Below are positions 34,331 to 46,300 of a stretch of 64,000 nucleotides of DNA, piece after piece (the stretch's first letter is position 1; each line of letters starts with the position of its first letter). The notes under the pieces are model-generated. The model ran no database searches. It was given only the letters and a program-made list of their open reading frames with translations, and was not told the origin of the DNA. Origin of the DNA: Undaria pinnatifida (taxonomy: Eukaryota; Sar; Phaeophyceae; Laminariales; Alariaceae); NCBI GenBank assembly GCA_012845835.1, contig JABAKD010000011.1, positions 13,950,214 through 14,014,213 on the forward strand. Reading direction: 5' to 3'. A program made the translations under genes and the position numbers.

Positions 34331-34639
34331 CAAGTCAAGTCGTTTTGCCATCGGTCAGAGGTGCGATATACCGGTATTGCGTGGATAACCCTTTAGAGGT
34401 TAGTACTAACAGCAGTACTTCTGCTGTACCTGTGGCACTGATGTCTCGTATATCATACCTGGTACATCGGTACGAGTACAGCAGTACAGTACAAGTGAAA
34501 AGATCGAGGGGCCAGTACAACTTGCATATCGCATCGTATTAGAATCGCCTATTAATGGTCTGTAGTCTAGGTGCATGATATCGTGTAAATCTAAATCCGA
34601 ATGAGTTTTCTTTCGTACTTGTATTGTTACGAAGAAAGT

Positions 34640-35180
34640 GTGGTAGCTCTTGTCTGCAGGCAGCCGGTCTTTTCTCGCGCTGCCGGCTGTGGGTCACGCA
34701 AGAGCCCCGCCCGTAAACCTCGGCGCACGTTTGGACGCCGGCGGGGCGCTCCGTGATACGTATCTCTGGGCGTCCAAAGTCGCTCGAGCGGTTTATTCTT
34801 CAAGGGATTGCTTTCCGCCTCGCCGAGCCACGCAGAAACATCCTAGAAATCCACGATATCAACTGCTTCTATTTCGCTCTTCTGCTGTTGTTGCTGCTGC
34901 TGCTGTGTCTGCATCACGCCACCCGTCATGGCCTTTACTTGTGGCAGCCAAGGCATAACATCAGCCGCACATCTACGCCTTCCCTTTGTGGCACCCCCAA
35001 ACGGTGCTTCTGCTCTGTGTCCGTGTGTGCCATTCTGTTATATCTAACACGAACTGGACGATTTCACCCCACCCCTTGTCTGGATTTGGAATTTCTGAAG
35101 CACCCGCGCACGGTGCACAGCAGTATAACGCGCTTCAAGCTCTTGCATTCGTGACAGCCAAAGGTGCTTTATGTGCTTAA
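34640..35180 (+). other. Open frames of unclear status
   Basis: Plus frames at 34,650-34,958, 34,753-35,154 and 34,986-35,180 overlap, with a CTG run at 34,880-34,905. Peptides such as LAEPRRNILEIHDI and AHGAQQYNALQALAF have normal composition, so an unrecognised spliced gene is possible. Confidence 0.25.
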
Positions 35181-35333
35181 GTGGCTAGTGCGGTGCTCAA
35201 CAGGGGGTCCAACTATGTCCACATGCATGTGTGATCCATGATCGCGTGTTTTATTAGGACGTTGTCTTTGGGTCCCAAAACTTTTGCAAGGTCATGTCTA
35301 TAAATACTCGTAAATTGCCCTCTATCATAAGAT

Positions 35334-35404
35334 GCAATATTGGTTCAGTGGTAGAATGCGTGATTGCCATTCACGCGACCCGAGTTCGATTCTCGGATAT
35401 TGCA
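35334..35404 (+). tRNA. tRNA-Gly (anticodon GCC)
   Basis: A 71-base cloverleaf without intron. The acceptor pairs GCAATAT with ATATTGC. The D arm holds GTTCAGTGGTAGA (box A), the anticodon stem CGTGA/TCACG encloses loop TTGCCAT, and the T arm CCGAG-TTCGATT-CTCGG contains box B. The discriminator is A. A run of T (35,405-35,413) just downstream is a Pol III terminator. Every stem is fully paired, so the gene looks functional. Confidence 0.97.
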
Positions 35405-35413
35405 TTTTTTTTT
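35405..35413 (+). terminator. Pol III T-run terminator of tRNA-Gly
   Basis: A run of nine T residues directly follows the mature 3' end of the tRNA. A second T run lies at about 35,420. Confidence 0.8.
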
Positions 35414-35621
35414 CACGTTTTTTTTTTGGGGGGGGAAAGGCGTGCATTTTGCATACTCATCCATTCCATGGCATATACGAGCCGGCCATTCACGACATTG
35501 TGAACTATAGCTTGCGCAAGTCCCACACTAAATGATGCCGATCCGGGTGGCTATCTCCACCGCACCTGACCCTCAGGGGTCAGGCCGGGTCGACATACTC
35601 ACGCATTCGTATACAATGGCG

Positions 35622-35850
35622 GCTTGCACTGCCGTAGTAACGGGGACCACCCATAGGGACAGCTCGCGCTATCGCTATAGTGGGAACCGAAGGACAAGCC
35701 AGCTAACGCTCGTTGCGAATGCAATTGAGTTGAATCGACACACGACGTGTATGAAAATACGTGGAAGTGTGGTGAGCTTGAGCTTTATTTTTTTATTATT
35801 CGACCACATCCGCCGGAGGATATTAAAAAAGAAAAAACTACTATCTAGCA
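35622..35850 (+). repeat. Dispersed repeat R3, copy 2
   Basis: As copy 1, with CATCCGCCGGAGGATATT at its right end. Confidence 0.8.
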
Positions 35851-36064
35851 TAATACACGGAAATCGAGGCATATGGTGTGGCCGTGTGGCGTGTTTCTAG
35901 TGTTGTGAGAAGGAAAAGTTCTAAAACTGCCCAAAACATTACCTTAGAACCCCGACCCCGACCCTCCCCATAGAACTTTGTAAAAAAAACAAAAGCCGAC
36001 ATTATTTTTTTTTTTTTTTTTCATCCTCCGGCGGAAGGGGAAAAATAAATCATATTATTATGAA

Positions 36065-36800
36065 AATAAAAATATACTCCAGCTGTGAGATCGAAGATTT
36101 CGTCGAAACTCATATTTGCAAGCTGTGTGTGATACTCCGATCGCGCGTACTACTGGGTGTGTGTCCTCGTTAAGGGTACAGGTCGGCGACTCCCCTTGGA
36201 ACTACAGTTTAGGTTGTACCAAGGTCAACAGGGTGATGTTAGTCAGTCTGTGCGCGGAAACTTTCAAACCCGTTTTTAAGGGGGACAAAATCTGACAGCT
36301 GTGGAAGGAAATGCGTCGGTTTATCAAGTGTATCCTGTAAGTCGTGTAACCGGTGAGGGGAGGACGGAGTCTTTAAGGACGTGGGGGCCGGGGGCGGGGG
36401 GGCGGGGGTTGTGAAAAGGAGGGGGGCGGGGGGGGGGGCGGGGGTTGTGAAAAGGAGGAGGGCGGGGGGGCGGCGGGGGGCAGGGGTCACTCAATCTGTA
36501 CGCGGAAACTACAAATCCCTTAAGGGGGCAAATCTGACGGTTGCGGAAGGAACATGCATCAGTTTATCATGTATATCCTGATATCCTGTAATTCGTACAA
36601 CCCGGGAGGGGGGAGCGGAGTTTTTGAGGGGGGGCGGGGGGGGGGGGAGGTTCCAACCGCTTTAGGTCGCATTAATGTATACCCGGTAGTAACTGCCTAT
36701 ACGTGTGGTGCTGAGTCTAGGCGATGGTGCGGATGGCGGGGAAGGAAGGGGGGGGGGGGGTATAACGTATGAATTGGAGCTACGACATGGATGGCTGGAA
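36065..36800 (+). repeat. Dispersed repeat R1, copy 3 with poly-G tracts
   Basis: Begins CTCCAGCTGTGAGATCGAAG and continues through GGTCGGCGACTCCCCTTG and the poly-G part. It has the same order as the other R1 copies. The G-runs continue to 36,960 with a GGT repeat at 36,978-37,005. Confidence 0.8.
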
Positions 36801-37079
36801 AGTTAATGAGGTGATTCAATCTGTCTGGTAGTGTTTATTACTCTGGTAGACTTTGATCGTAGGTGGGGCGGCGGGGGAGGGCGGGGCGGCGGGGGGGAGG
36901 GGGGGGGGTATTTCTGTGCGCGTGTGTGTCGGGGGGGAGGGGGGGGGGTGATGGGTCGGCGGGGAAGGGGGGTGGGTGTGGTGGTGGTGGTGGTGGTGGT
37001 GATGGTGGCAGGGAACGAAGGTGGATGATAGAAAAATATTCTACCTGCGAGTGACATGCAGATGCCCAATATTTCAAAG

Positions 37080-38410
37080 GTAAACTATGGAGTGGATGGG
37101 AGGAAAATTGTTATTCCTATTTGCACGAGTAGTGATCTCTGACTACCGCGGTACCTGGTATAACGTAACACGAGTACTATGTACTACGCCAGGTACTTAC
37201 GGTATGCTGTATACGAAGTATGTCTTTTATAATCAATATACCACTATGTACGTAAATATAAGTAACCTTTGAACATTAATATCGTAATAAAATGGTTCTT
37301 ATATTTCCGGACTGAGTGGTACCCCGTTAGGATTTAAGTTAAGGCCGTCTATTGATGAACAGCAGTTACCTTCTTTGCATCGTTTTGGCCATGCAACTGC
37401 AGTTATATTCTTGGTGTTGTTTTGCCCGTGCAACAGGTATCTGTTCCTCTTCAGCACGTATGGTGTTCCTCTGGCAATTGCACGTATGTGCAGCCTTTCC
37501 TTTCCTTTCAGATCTTCTTTCATCACGTTCACAACACCTGTCGTTTGGTTTGCCTTGTTTTCTGTTTTTTCTTTTCATTTTTTCTCTTCTTTTCTCCTTT
37601 TTTTTTCTCCTTTTTTTTTTCATGGTTTGGCTTGTTTTGTTGTGTTCTCGTACCCGATACGCTAGCACTTCACTTGCTTTACCTTGATGAATTGCGACTG
37701 TTTGGTTTACTCTGTTTCACAGCAGTCTGTGACCACTTAGTAATAGTAGTAATAGTAGTAGTAACTTGTACCTCTCTAGGATGAAAAATCAGCACGGACT
37801 CTGGGTGTACTGATGTCGTTGGGTAGAAAGAACGTGGCTATGATATGTTCCTGGTACACACCACTGCGACTAAAACTGCGTGCCAGATAGGATAGCTACG
37901 ATTATTCGACTGAGTAGTGGTTTGTTCTTGACGCTAAACTGCTTATTATATACCTGGTATTTATTTTGGTCAACCACATTAAAAATCGTACAAAACTTTT
38001 TTCCCCGATGTATTTACTTTATGTTACCTGGTATTTAATACGTGGTAGATAATAATCAAATGATGCCGTGAAGGCTATGATATATACTACGCCCTGCCAA
38101 GGAAATTTCGCCAACTTTGTCTGAAAAAAGGCCTGTTAATAGACGTTCACGTCACGTCCTTCTTGCTTCGGCGTTTAACTCTTCGTCTGGCCCCTGTTTT
38201 GCTTCAAAGTTGGGGCTGGGCCATACTACGGCAACGATTACACTTTTGAGTCCCAAGCAACAAACTTGAGTGCTAAACATGTACTTCGAACTTAAATATC
38301 AACATGCCATGTGCTACTGAAGGGGCTCCTCAAGCACCGACTACTTCACACTAAAAGTATTGCTGTGCCTGGTACCCAGTATCTTTGGGTCAGATGTGAA
38401 TTTTACAGTT
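37080..38410. other. Region without recognised gene
   Basis: Holds a T-rich tract (37,560-37,620), a TAG repeat (37,738-37,765) and several TACCTGGTA words. The block TGGTTCTTATATTTCCGGAC (37,292) with ACCCCGTTAGG returns near 41,164-41,235. Confidence 0.4.
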
Positions 38411-38780
38411 TTACGCACCTCAGACAGATGATGATCTAGATCATACAGATCTTATAGATTATATATATATCATCTACAGGGACAGATCACGATCTAGATC
38501 ATCTACGGGGACAGGTCGCAATCTAAATCATCTCCAGAGACAGATCACGATCTAGATCATACACATCATATATATATATCCTGTATCTGCCGTTATGATA
38601 TGTTGTACATAGTCTGCATGTGAATAGTTAATGTGGAAACGTTTGCTAGATGATGCAGATCGAGCAGCTCCCACCCGGTAATATGAGCTAGATCACACAC
38701 CATAGAGATCTTCACTGAAAGATCTAGGAGTAGATCATCAAGTGGGAATACATAATCTCATCTGTCCGACGTGTGCAGTA
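38410..38780. repeat. Palindromic GATCTAGATC minisatellite, locus 1
   Basis: Units of about 38 bases, GACAGATCACGATCTAGATC and ATCTAC, inverted relative to 42,690-43,090. Confidence 0.75.
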
Positions 38781-38918
38781 TAGTTCGTCAGTTTTAATCA
38801 AGCATGCCTAGATTAGCCCACGAGATTTGTGTATCAAGCTTAGCTAACGTTTTTTTTTAATTATTTATTCGGCTGTTGGGTGGGGCATACAAAATTACCT
38901 CAAAGAGGCTAAAAAAAA

Positions 38919-39464
38919 ATGGAGCGACCCCTGCTGCAACACGTAGCATGCGTCTTATGCTGTGTCTTATGCTATGACGCACACCCACTCCCTTTCGTTG
39001 GCATTTTGTTGCACAAAGCCGGATCCCTAATCATAGCCAAGGTAATAACAAAAAGCAAAAACAGATATTTGCAGGGGTATATGAAATCCAGGAGCCTTTT
39101 CGTTCGCATTTTTGTGCACATTCCAGGACTCGTAAGAAACAAACAGGCAGTAAGAAACGCAGGCCGATATCTTCAGGAACATCAGAAATCCGGAAGCCGC
39201 TATACTGAAGTTAGTATAGAACGCACCGTTTGCCAAATAGGAAAACCCGGCCTGGGTTGGCGTATCTGTTTGTTGGTAGATGTCCTTGTACTGTTTTTTT
39301 CTTTACATATTCCCGAGGCGTTGGAAAACGCCTACCGGTATACCTCGTACAGGGCGAACAAGAAACCATCAAACCATCTATTAAGATATACAAGCATGAG
39401 AAAATACTATAAATTGTTAGACCTGCGTGTGTTTTCGGTGTTTGTAGCAGTTTTCCTACTCTAA
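38919..39464 (+). CDS. Open frame of 181 codons with internal repeat, unrecognised
   Basis: Starts MERPLLQHVACVLCC. Two segments (about 39,015-39,105 and 39,120-39,210) resemble each other (KNRYLQGYMKSRS and AGRYLQEHQKSGS), so part of it is an imperfect tandem repeat. It lies 660 bases upstream of ALG5 on the same strand. The opposite strand is open too. More likely a repeat with a chance frame than a gene. Confidence 0.2.
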   Translation: MERPLLQHVACVLCCVLCYDAHPLPFVGILLHKAGSLIIAKVITKSKNRYLQGYMKSRSLFVRIFVHIPGLVRNKQAVRNAGRYLQEHQKSGSRYTEVSIERTVCQIGKPGLGWRICLLVDVLVLFFSLHIPEALENAYRYTSYRANKKPSNHLLRYTSMRKYYKLLDLRVFSVFVAVFLL

Positions 39465-39660
39465 TTGTATGTGACGCCGAATCTGAGGTACGAAAACGGA
39501 GGGAGCTGGAGAAAAAGTGCGAAGATATTCGAACACAACATTTAATAAATATCATAGCAACAACAAGAATCATGAAAGTATTTTTGGGTTATTGTTTTGT
39601 TTTTCAGGAGGCGAATTAGGATGAAAAGAAGGCAAATCTAACTTGGATGTCCCACACCTG

Positions 39661-39705
39661 TCGATGTAACAGTGTAACAGTGCAACAGTGCAACAGTGTA
39701 ACAAA
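39661..39705. repeat. CAACAGTG short tandem repeat
   Basis: About five units of AACAGTGT/C, 9 bases. Confidence 0.7.
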
Positions 39706-39907
39706 AGTGGTGAAGGGGATTTAAGCCGTTCATAGCTGCACTCGCGTTTTTTTTTAACATAACTACTCGGAGTTAATGTGGGATAATTTTTCAGTGAAAG
39801 ATAAAAATTAGCCAAGTCAACATCACCATCAGACCTCTGACCGCCGAGCTAAACCCCACCAAAATTGCACGGTTCCCCAGCAGGCGCAGATACCGCACCC
39901 CTACCTC

Positions 39908-39915
39908 CCCAGCAG

Positions 39916-39986
<71 letters not shown>

Positions 39987-40014
39987 GCAGCAGCAGCAGC
40001 AGCAGCAACAGCCA
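39908..40014 (+). repeat. CAG/CAA tract just upstream of ALG5
   Basis: About 35 triplets. It is in frame with ALG5 exon 1 and would encode poly-Gln if translation began at 39,865; otherwise it lies in the 5' untranslated region. Confidence 0.85.
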
Positions 40015-40125
40015 GTTGTTGTGAGGTTTCCAGGGCAACGGCGGGGGATTTTCCTGTCCGGAAAAAAAACAACCCGACCTACTAGTACGAGAAGTCCATT
40101 TTCGGAGGCGACGGGGGGTTTCAAC

Positions 40126-40307
40126 ATGCGATTAGGCGGCATGTTCGCCCAGGGGAGGGTGTCACCGGTGGCGGTTGCCGTGGGTGTGCTGGGAGTGATA
40201 GTACCCGTGCTTATGGCGTGGTTAATTCAACCATTGATTGCGGCGCGGGCTTACAGAGCGCAGGTGTTCGAATCGGAGAAGTTTTTCTGGGGCGTCGGGA
40301 AAGGAGG
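40126..40307 (+). CDS. ALG5: ALG5 exon 1
   Basis: Encodes the N-terminal signal anchor: a hydrophobic run of about 25 residues (VAVAVGVLGVIVPVLMAWLI) followed by a short basic stretch and SEKFFW, matching the xQFF motif that follows the anchor in known ALG5. The donor GG|GTACGT leaves two bases, which fit the one-base start of exon 2. Translation could begin further upstream at 39,865, in the same open frame. Confidence 0.8.
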
Positions 40308-43300
40308 GTACGTGACGCGGGGTTATGAGTTGGCTTATTGTTTTTTCCTTTTTGACAGCTACCCGGAAGTTATTGCTTGGGCGGCGGAGTAAAGACTAAC
40401 TAGCGGACGTACGGGTACAGTAATCACGGGAGCCGTCGGTAGCGAAATAATTTGTTGACTTACTGGTATGCATACACTAGTCATGGGTGACCGTCGGTAG
40501 CCAAGAAACTGACTTCCTGGTGCAGTAGTAAAGGTGGCCGTCGGTAGCGAAGCAACTGACTTACTTGTATAGTGGTCACGGTGCCCGTCGGTAACTACCG
40601 TCGGTAGTGACCGTCGGTAATGACCGTCGGTAGTGACAGCTTGCGCTGCCGTTGCCACGAAAACTGAAGGGCACGCCCAGCTAGCGCCGAATTGCGAATG
40701 CGTTTGAGTTAAAGTGACACAGCACACGTGTGGTGTGAAAATACGTGGAAGTGTGATGAGCTTATACTTTACTTTTTTTCCCATCTGCCGGAGGATAACA
40801 AAATGCATACGAACGAAAAATACCGTAGTCGTGCAGTCGTAGGATGATTTTGTTTTGCGGTAGCAAATGTGTTGAGTTACATTGAATCCCTGGATTGTTT
40901 GACGACACGACAGGGCGCGCACCGGGAAGGAGGCGTTTCCTACCCTAAACCAGGCGCCGACGAAAACCCTCAGCGTGATAGTGCCGGCAAACAACGAGGA
41001 GGAGAGACTTCCGGGGATGCTCCATGAAACTCTCGCCTACCTGGGCACCAAGCAAGCAGAAGCGGACAGGCAAGGATCAGTGATGCCTTGAGTTGTGTTT
41101 GATATTTCGTACCTCTGTGTCCGGAAATGTAAATACCCTTTTGTATTGAAATTTTTATGAAAATGGTTCTTATATTTTCGGACAAACTGGTATCTGGTAC
41201 ATAATTAGTGCTTCAAGGCGGCGAATTAGAACCCCGTTGGGTTTTGCATGTTTCTGAGCGTTGCGGTGGCCGACGTGTACAGGCGTCACAGCAGTATTTT
41301 AGCGAGCGAACGGGGGCGCCAATTTACATGGTCTCTTGAAATACAGGGGTCTCGTTTTAGCTGGGTGGAGCAGGAGACCCGCACTGTCCGACCGAAAACC
41401 TTCGCTTTTTTTTTGCTATGCCTTCCACCAGCGCAACAACCAACAACAGCCAGCGACAGCAACAGCAGCAACCACAACACCACGCAATTTTCGCTCCCCG
41501 CCGTGCCTCCCCCCCTCTGCCCCCACCGCCCCGCCCCTCTTCGCCCACAGCTCGTCGTCCTCCCCGTCCTCTGCCCTCCCCACTTTCACGTACGAGGTGA
41601 TCGTTGTCGACGACGGGTCTAGCGATGGCACGAAGGCGGTGGTGGAGGGTTGGGTGGAGGAGCTGGGTACCGATGTGGTCCGTCTCCTCACGCTCAGTGG
41701 GAACCAGGGAAAGGGGGCAGCGGTCGGGAAGGTGCGCCATCCGACCCCAATTTCAGGGGCAGGTTTATATCAGGATTAAGATTAAGATTTAGACCCATAC
41801 GCGAAGCAGTTGGATTTAGATTCTGGCTTCGATTTTGAGTCAGATTTTGATTCAGATCAAATCAGGCCAAATGCAGAATTAGATTCAGAATCAGATTCAG
41901 ATCGGACCAGATCAGATCAGATTCAGATTCAGATCGAATCAGGTCAATTTCAGACTCAGATTCAGATTTATATCGAATCAGATTAGATCAGTTCATATTC
42001 ATGTTTAGATCGAATCAGACGAGATTCAGACTGCAGCCCTGGTTGGCACGATCTGCACGATCTGCACAATCTGTATTAATATTAATACTAATATTTTAAT
42101 ATAAAAATTAAAATACACTCCAGCTATGAGATGGAAGATTTCGTCGAAACTCATCTTTGCAAGCTGTGTGTGATACTCCGATCGCGCGTATTACGAGTTG
42201 TGTGTCCTCATTAAGGATATAGGTCGGCGACTCCCCTTGCAACTACAGTGTAGCTATCAGGGTCAACAGGGTGATCTTAGTCAGTCTGTGCGCGGAAAGC
42301 TATATAAAACCCGTTTCTGAGGGGGAAAAAATCTGACAGCTGTGGAAGGAAATGCATCAGTTTATCAAGTGAATACTGTAAGTCGTACAATGACGCTTGC
42401 CGGGGGGCATTCGTATGAAAAGTCTCTTGTGCACATGTTATCCGGGTGAGATCGTGACATCTGTATGATGCATTAACATCTCATGAAGGCGAACATGTTT
42501 GATCTATAAGTGATCTACTTCGTGGTATACGAAGTATCTACCGCGTGAAAAAAACTTGCCCCTTTGCCGCAGGGCATGTTGATCTATAGCTGATCTATAG
42601 CTGATCTACAGCTATATCTATCGTAGCTGATCTAATTCGTGGTTGATGCTGCTGCCGCCACTCGGACATCCTAAGGCCTTGACTTGCCCTAACCCTATAT
42701 TTTCTAAATCGTGATAAGATTTCAGTGTCCTAACCCTACATGATGTAGATCGTGATCTGTCACTCTCCTAACCCTATATTTTCTAAATCGTGATAGGATT
42801 TCAGTGTCCTAACCCTACATGATGTAGATCGTGATCTGTCACTCTCCTAACCCTACATGATGTAGATCGTGATCTGTCACTTTCCTAACCCTACATGATG
42901 TAGATCGTGATCTGTCACTCTCCTAACCCTACATGATGTAGATCGTGATATGTCACTCTCCACAATCCTAGATGATCTAGATCTTGATCTGCCACTGTTC
43001 TAACCCTAGATGATCTAGATCGTGATCTGTCATTGTCATAACCCTAGATGATCTAGATCGTGATCTGTCACTGTCATAACCCTACAGTATATGTATATAT
43101 GTATGTATTTTGATGGATCCATCCCTCTATCGTGCGGTATGGGTTGCAGTTTCTGGGATTAACTAATATTTCTGGCCTGTATAGTGCGGTGGAGCTCCTT
43201 AACCGTGGTACTATCGGTTAGTCTGATGAAAAAAAAATACGGCTATGCCTATACTTTGTTTATTTAGTACTTGTAGGACTAATAGTATTAGCATTAGTGT

Positions 43301-46300
43301 TATTAGTGTTGTTAGTATTGTTAGTATTATCAGTATTAGTATTATAGTATCGGTATTATAGTATTGGTATTATAGTATTGGTATTATAGTATTGGTATTA
43401 GAGGGGCAGTGAAATCTTGGTCGGGTTGCGCAAACGAATGAATGTGTTCCAAGTCATGTTTCGGGTGATAATGTTGATGGATGATGTTGATGATGATGGA
43501 TAGATGATGGATGATGTTGGATGATGTTGATGGATGATGATGGATGATGGATGATGTTGGATGATGTTGATGGATGATGATGGATGGATGATGTTGATGG
43601 ATGATGATGGATGGATGATGTTGGTGGATGATGTTGAGGGCTGATGTTGGCGGATGATGTTGATGGATGATGTTGACGGATGATGTTGACGGATGATGGT
43701 GATGATGGATGATGTTGATGGATGATGTTGACGGATGATGTTGACGGATGACATCGAGGTAATAAGCTCCTCACGTTAGAGCTCAGAAATTTATCAGAAT
43801 CTGCTGCACCCCTGGAATGGGATGAGTGCATCGTCATGTCATGTCATGTCATGTCATGCCATGTCATGTCATGTCATGTCATGTCATGTCATGTCATGTC
43901 ATGTCATGTCATGTCATGTCATGTCATGTCGTGTGATCATGTATCGTTATCAGTCTTGATGTGTGTAGTCCTTCCCCCCTGCCTCAGGGTATGTTGAGGA
44001 TGCGGGGCGAGTACGGCATTATGGTCGACGCTGACGCCGCCACGGACATCCAAGACCTCGACCATCTCCTTGTCCGGATGCGACAAATCGAGCGAGAGGA
44101 GATGGTGGAAGAGGGCGGCCACAAGGTCAAGCACGGAATGGTGATTGGAAGCAGGGCGCACATGGAGGGAGAAGCGGTGGCCAAGGTATGATAACGTTTG
44201 AGGAGGCAGTAGAACGTGCCCGACGGAAGGAACGGTTGTAGCTTTAGCTGTGGCTATGGCTGTAACTGCTGTTGACCACTTTTTTTTTGTTTTAACTCTT
44301 AACCGTTTCTGAAAGCTAATAATATTACATAATAGTGCCAGGTTATGAAATTATATGTCTATGTAAAATTTGCACTTTTTTGTGTTGGCATGCTATTGTC
44401 GGGCGGTCGAGTTTTTTTGCTCACACTTTCGGCTGCGGGTTCGGCAAGGGGAGGGGGCCCTAGGTACATTGTGACGCATGTCTGGATCCCAGCCGAGGTA
44501 CGTGGCGTTGCTTTGAACATTCAATGTCGCTGAACTGGAGCTTTTTGTCAAGGGGTCCTATTTCGCCTCGCTGAGACGAGCAGGTGCGTGGAAATCCCCA
44601 CATGTTTTTTGTTTTTCTAAAATAGGCCGCTCGGTTCCGACAGCTATTTGACGATTTTCGTTCAAAGTGCAACAAAATACAAGACGATGTACAACCAACA
44701 CGTGCGCACGCAGCATGATTGTGCATGGTTGGACTTGTGCTGCTGCACGCTCCGCGCTCCCTGTTGACCCCGTTGGGAGTTCAGGCGGGGGACAACGTCT
44801 AAAAAGCTGACGATTTGGGCATCGGTGACATGAGTGAAGTGAAATGAATGAATCGTTCTAGTCACCGAGGGCTTAGGGTTAGGGAACGCGTTCGAATGGC
44901 AACCGAACCAACCGGACCAACCGAACCAACCCAAGCAATCCAAGCAACCGAAGGAGAGGAGGTGCACCACGCGAGCGCGGCATGACTGTAGACACCTGCA
45001 CTGCCGTTGCACCCTCGCGGTAGACGGTCTGGTAGGACAACTCTTGTCTTGTTTTTGTATCCCGGTTTGATAGGACAACTCTGCGTCCGAAAAGGGTGCT
45101 TCTCGAGTTTGAGGTCGCCAACAGGGTTAATATGTATGAGCGGACAAAACCGCATGGCTTGCTATTGTCTGATGGTAGAGGTCACAAGGCGGGGGCTTGC
45201 TATATTATATACTATTACATACTATTATATACTATTATATACTATTATATACTATAATATACTATTATATACTATTATATACTGTTGAATACTATTATAT
45301 GCTATTATAATTCATTTCCCCCCCCCTCTCTTTTCCCCCGCTCCCCCTTGTTCAAATGCCCCACCTAAAATCGAAATCTGCCAGAGTACTGAACACTACC
45401 ACGCAGTCGATATCACCTTATTATCTTTCTAGCCATCCATGCCGTAGCTCCAATTCACCCCCCCCCCATCCCCCCCAACGCCCCCTCCTTCCCCACCACC
45501 CGCACCATCGCCTAGACCTAGCACCACGCGTATAGCAAGCCCCTACATCTATGCGACCTAAAGCTGCTGGAAATCCCCTCCCCTCCCCCCCCAACCCCCC
45601 CCCCCCCCCCCCCAAAAAAAAAAAACCTTCCCCCCCGCCAAAACCCTCCCGAAACCCCCCCCAACCCCCCCCCCCAAACCCCCCCAAACCCCCCCCCCAC
45701 AAACCCCCCCTCCCCCCCCCACCCCTTCGAACACTCCGCCCTCTCCTCACTGGTTGTACGACTTACAGCATACACTTAATAAACTGATGCATTCCTTCCA
45801 AAACTGTCAGATTTGTCCCCTTAAATGGTGTATAGTTTCTACGCACAAATTGAGTTCCCCCCCCCCCCCCCGCTCCCTCTTGTTCAAACCTAGGCCCCCA
45901 CGCCCTTCAAAACTCCGCCCTCCCCTCACCGGTTATACGACTTACAGGATACACTTGATAATCTGATGCATTTCCTTCCACAGCTGCCAGATTTTGTCCC
46001 ACTCAAAAACGGGTTTTATAGTTTCCGCGCGCAGACTGACTAACATCACCCTGTTGACCCTGGTACAAGCTACGACACTGCTGTAGTTCCAAGGGGAGTC
46101 GCCGACCTGTATCCTTAATGAGGACACACAGCTTGCAAAGATGGGTTTCGACAAAATCTTCGATCTCACAGCTGGAGTGTATTTTTATTTTTATAATATA
46201 TGTACTATTACATACTATAATATACTATTATATACTATTATATACTATTACATACTATTATATACTAGTATATACTATTATATACTGTTATACTCTAGTA

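Noticed and set aside
43398-43837. His/Ser/Ile-rich minus frames
   Set aside because: Translation of the GATGATGTTGATG satellite within an ALG5 intron.
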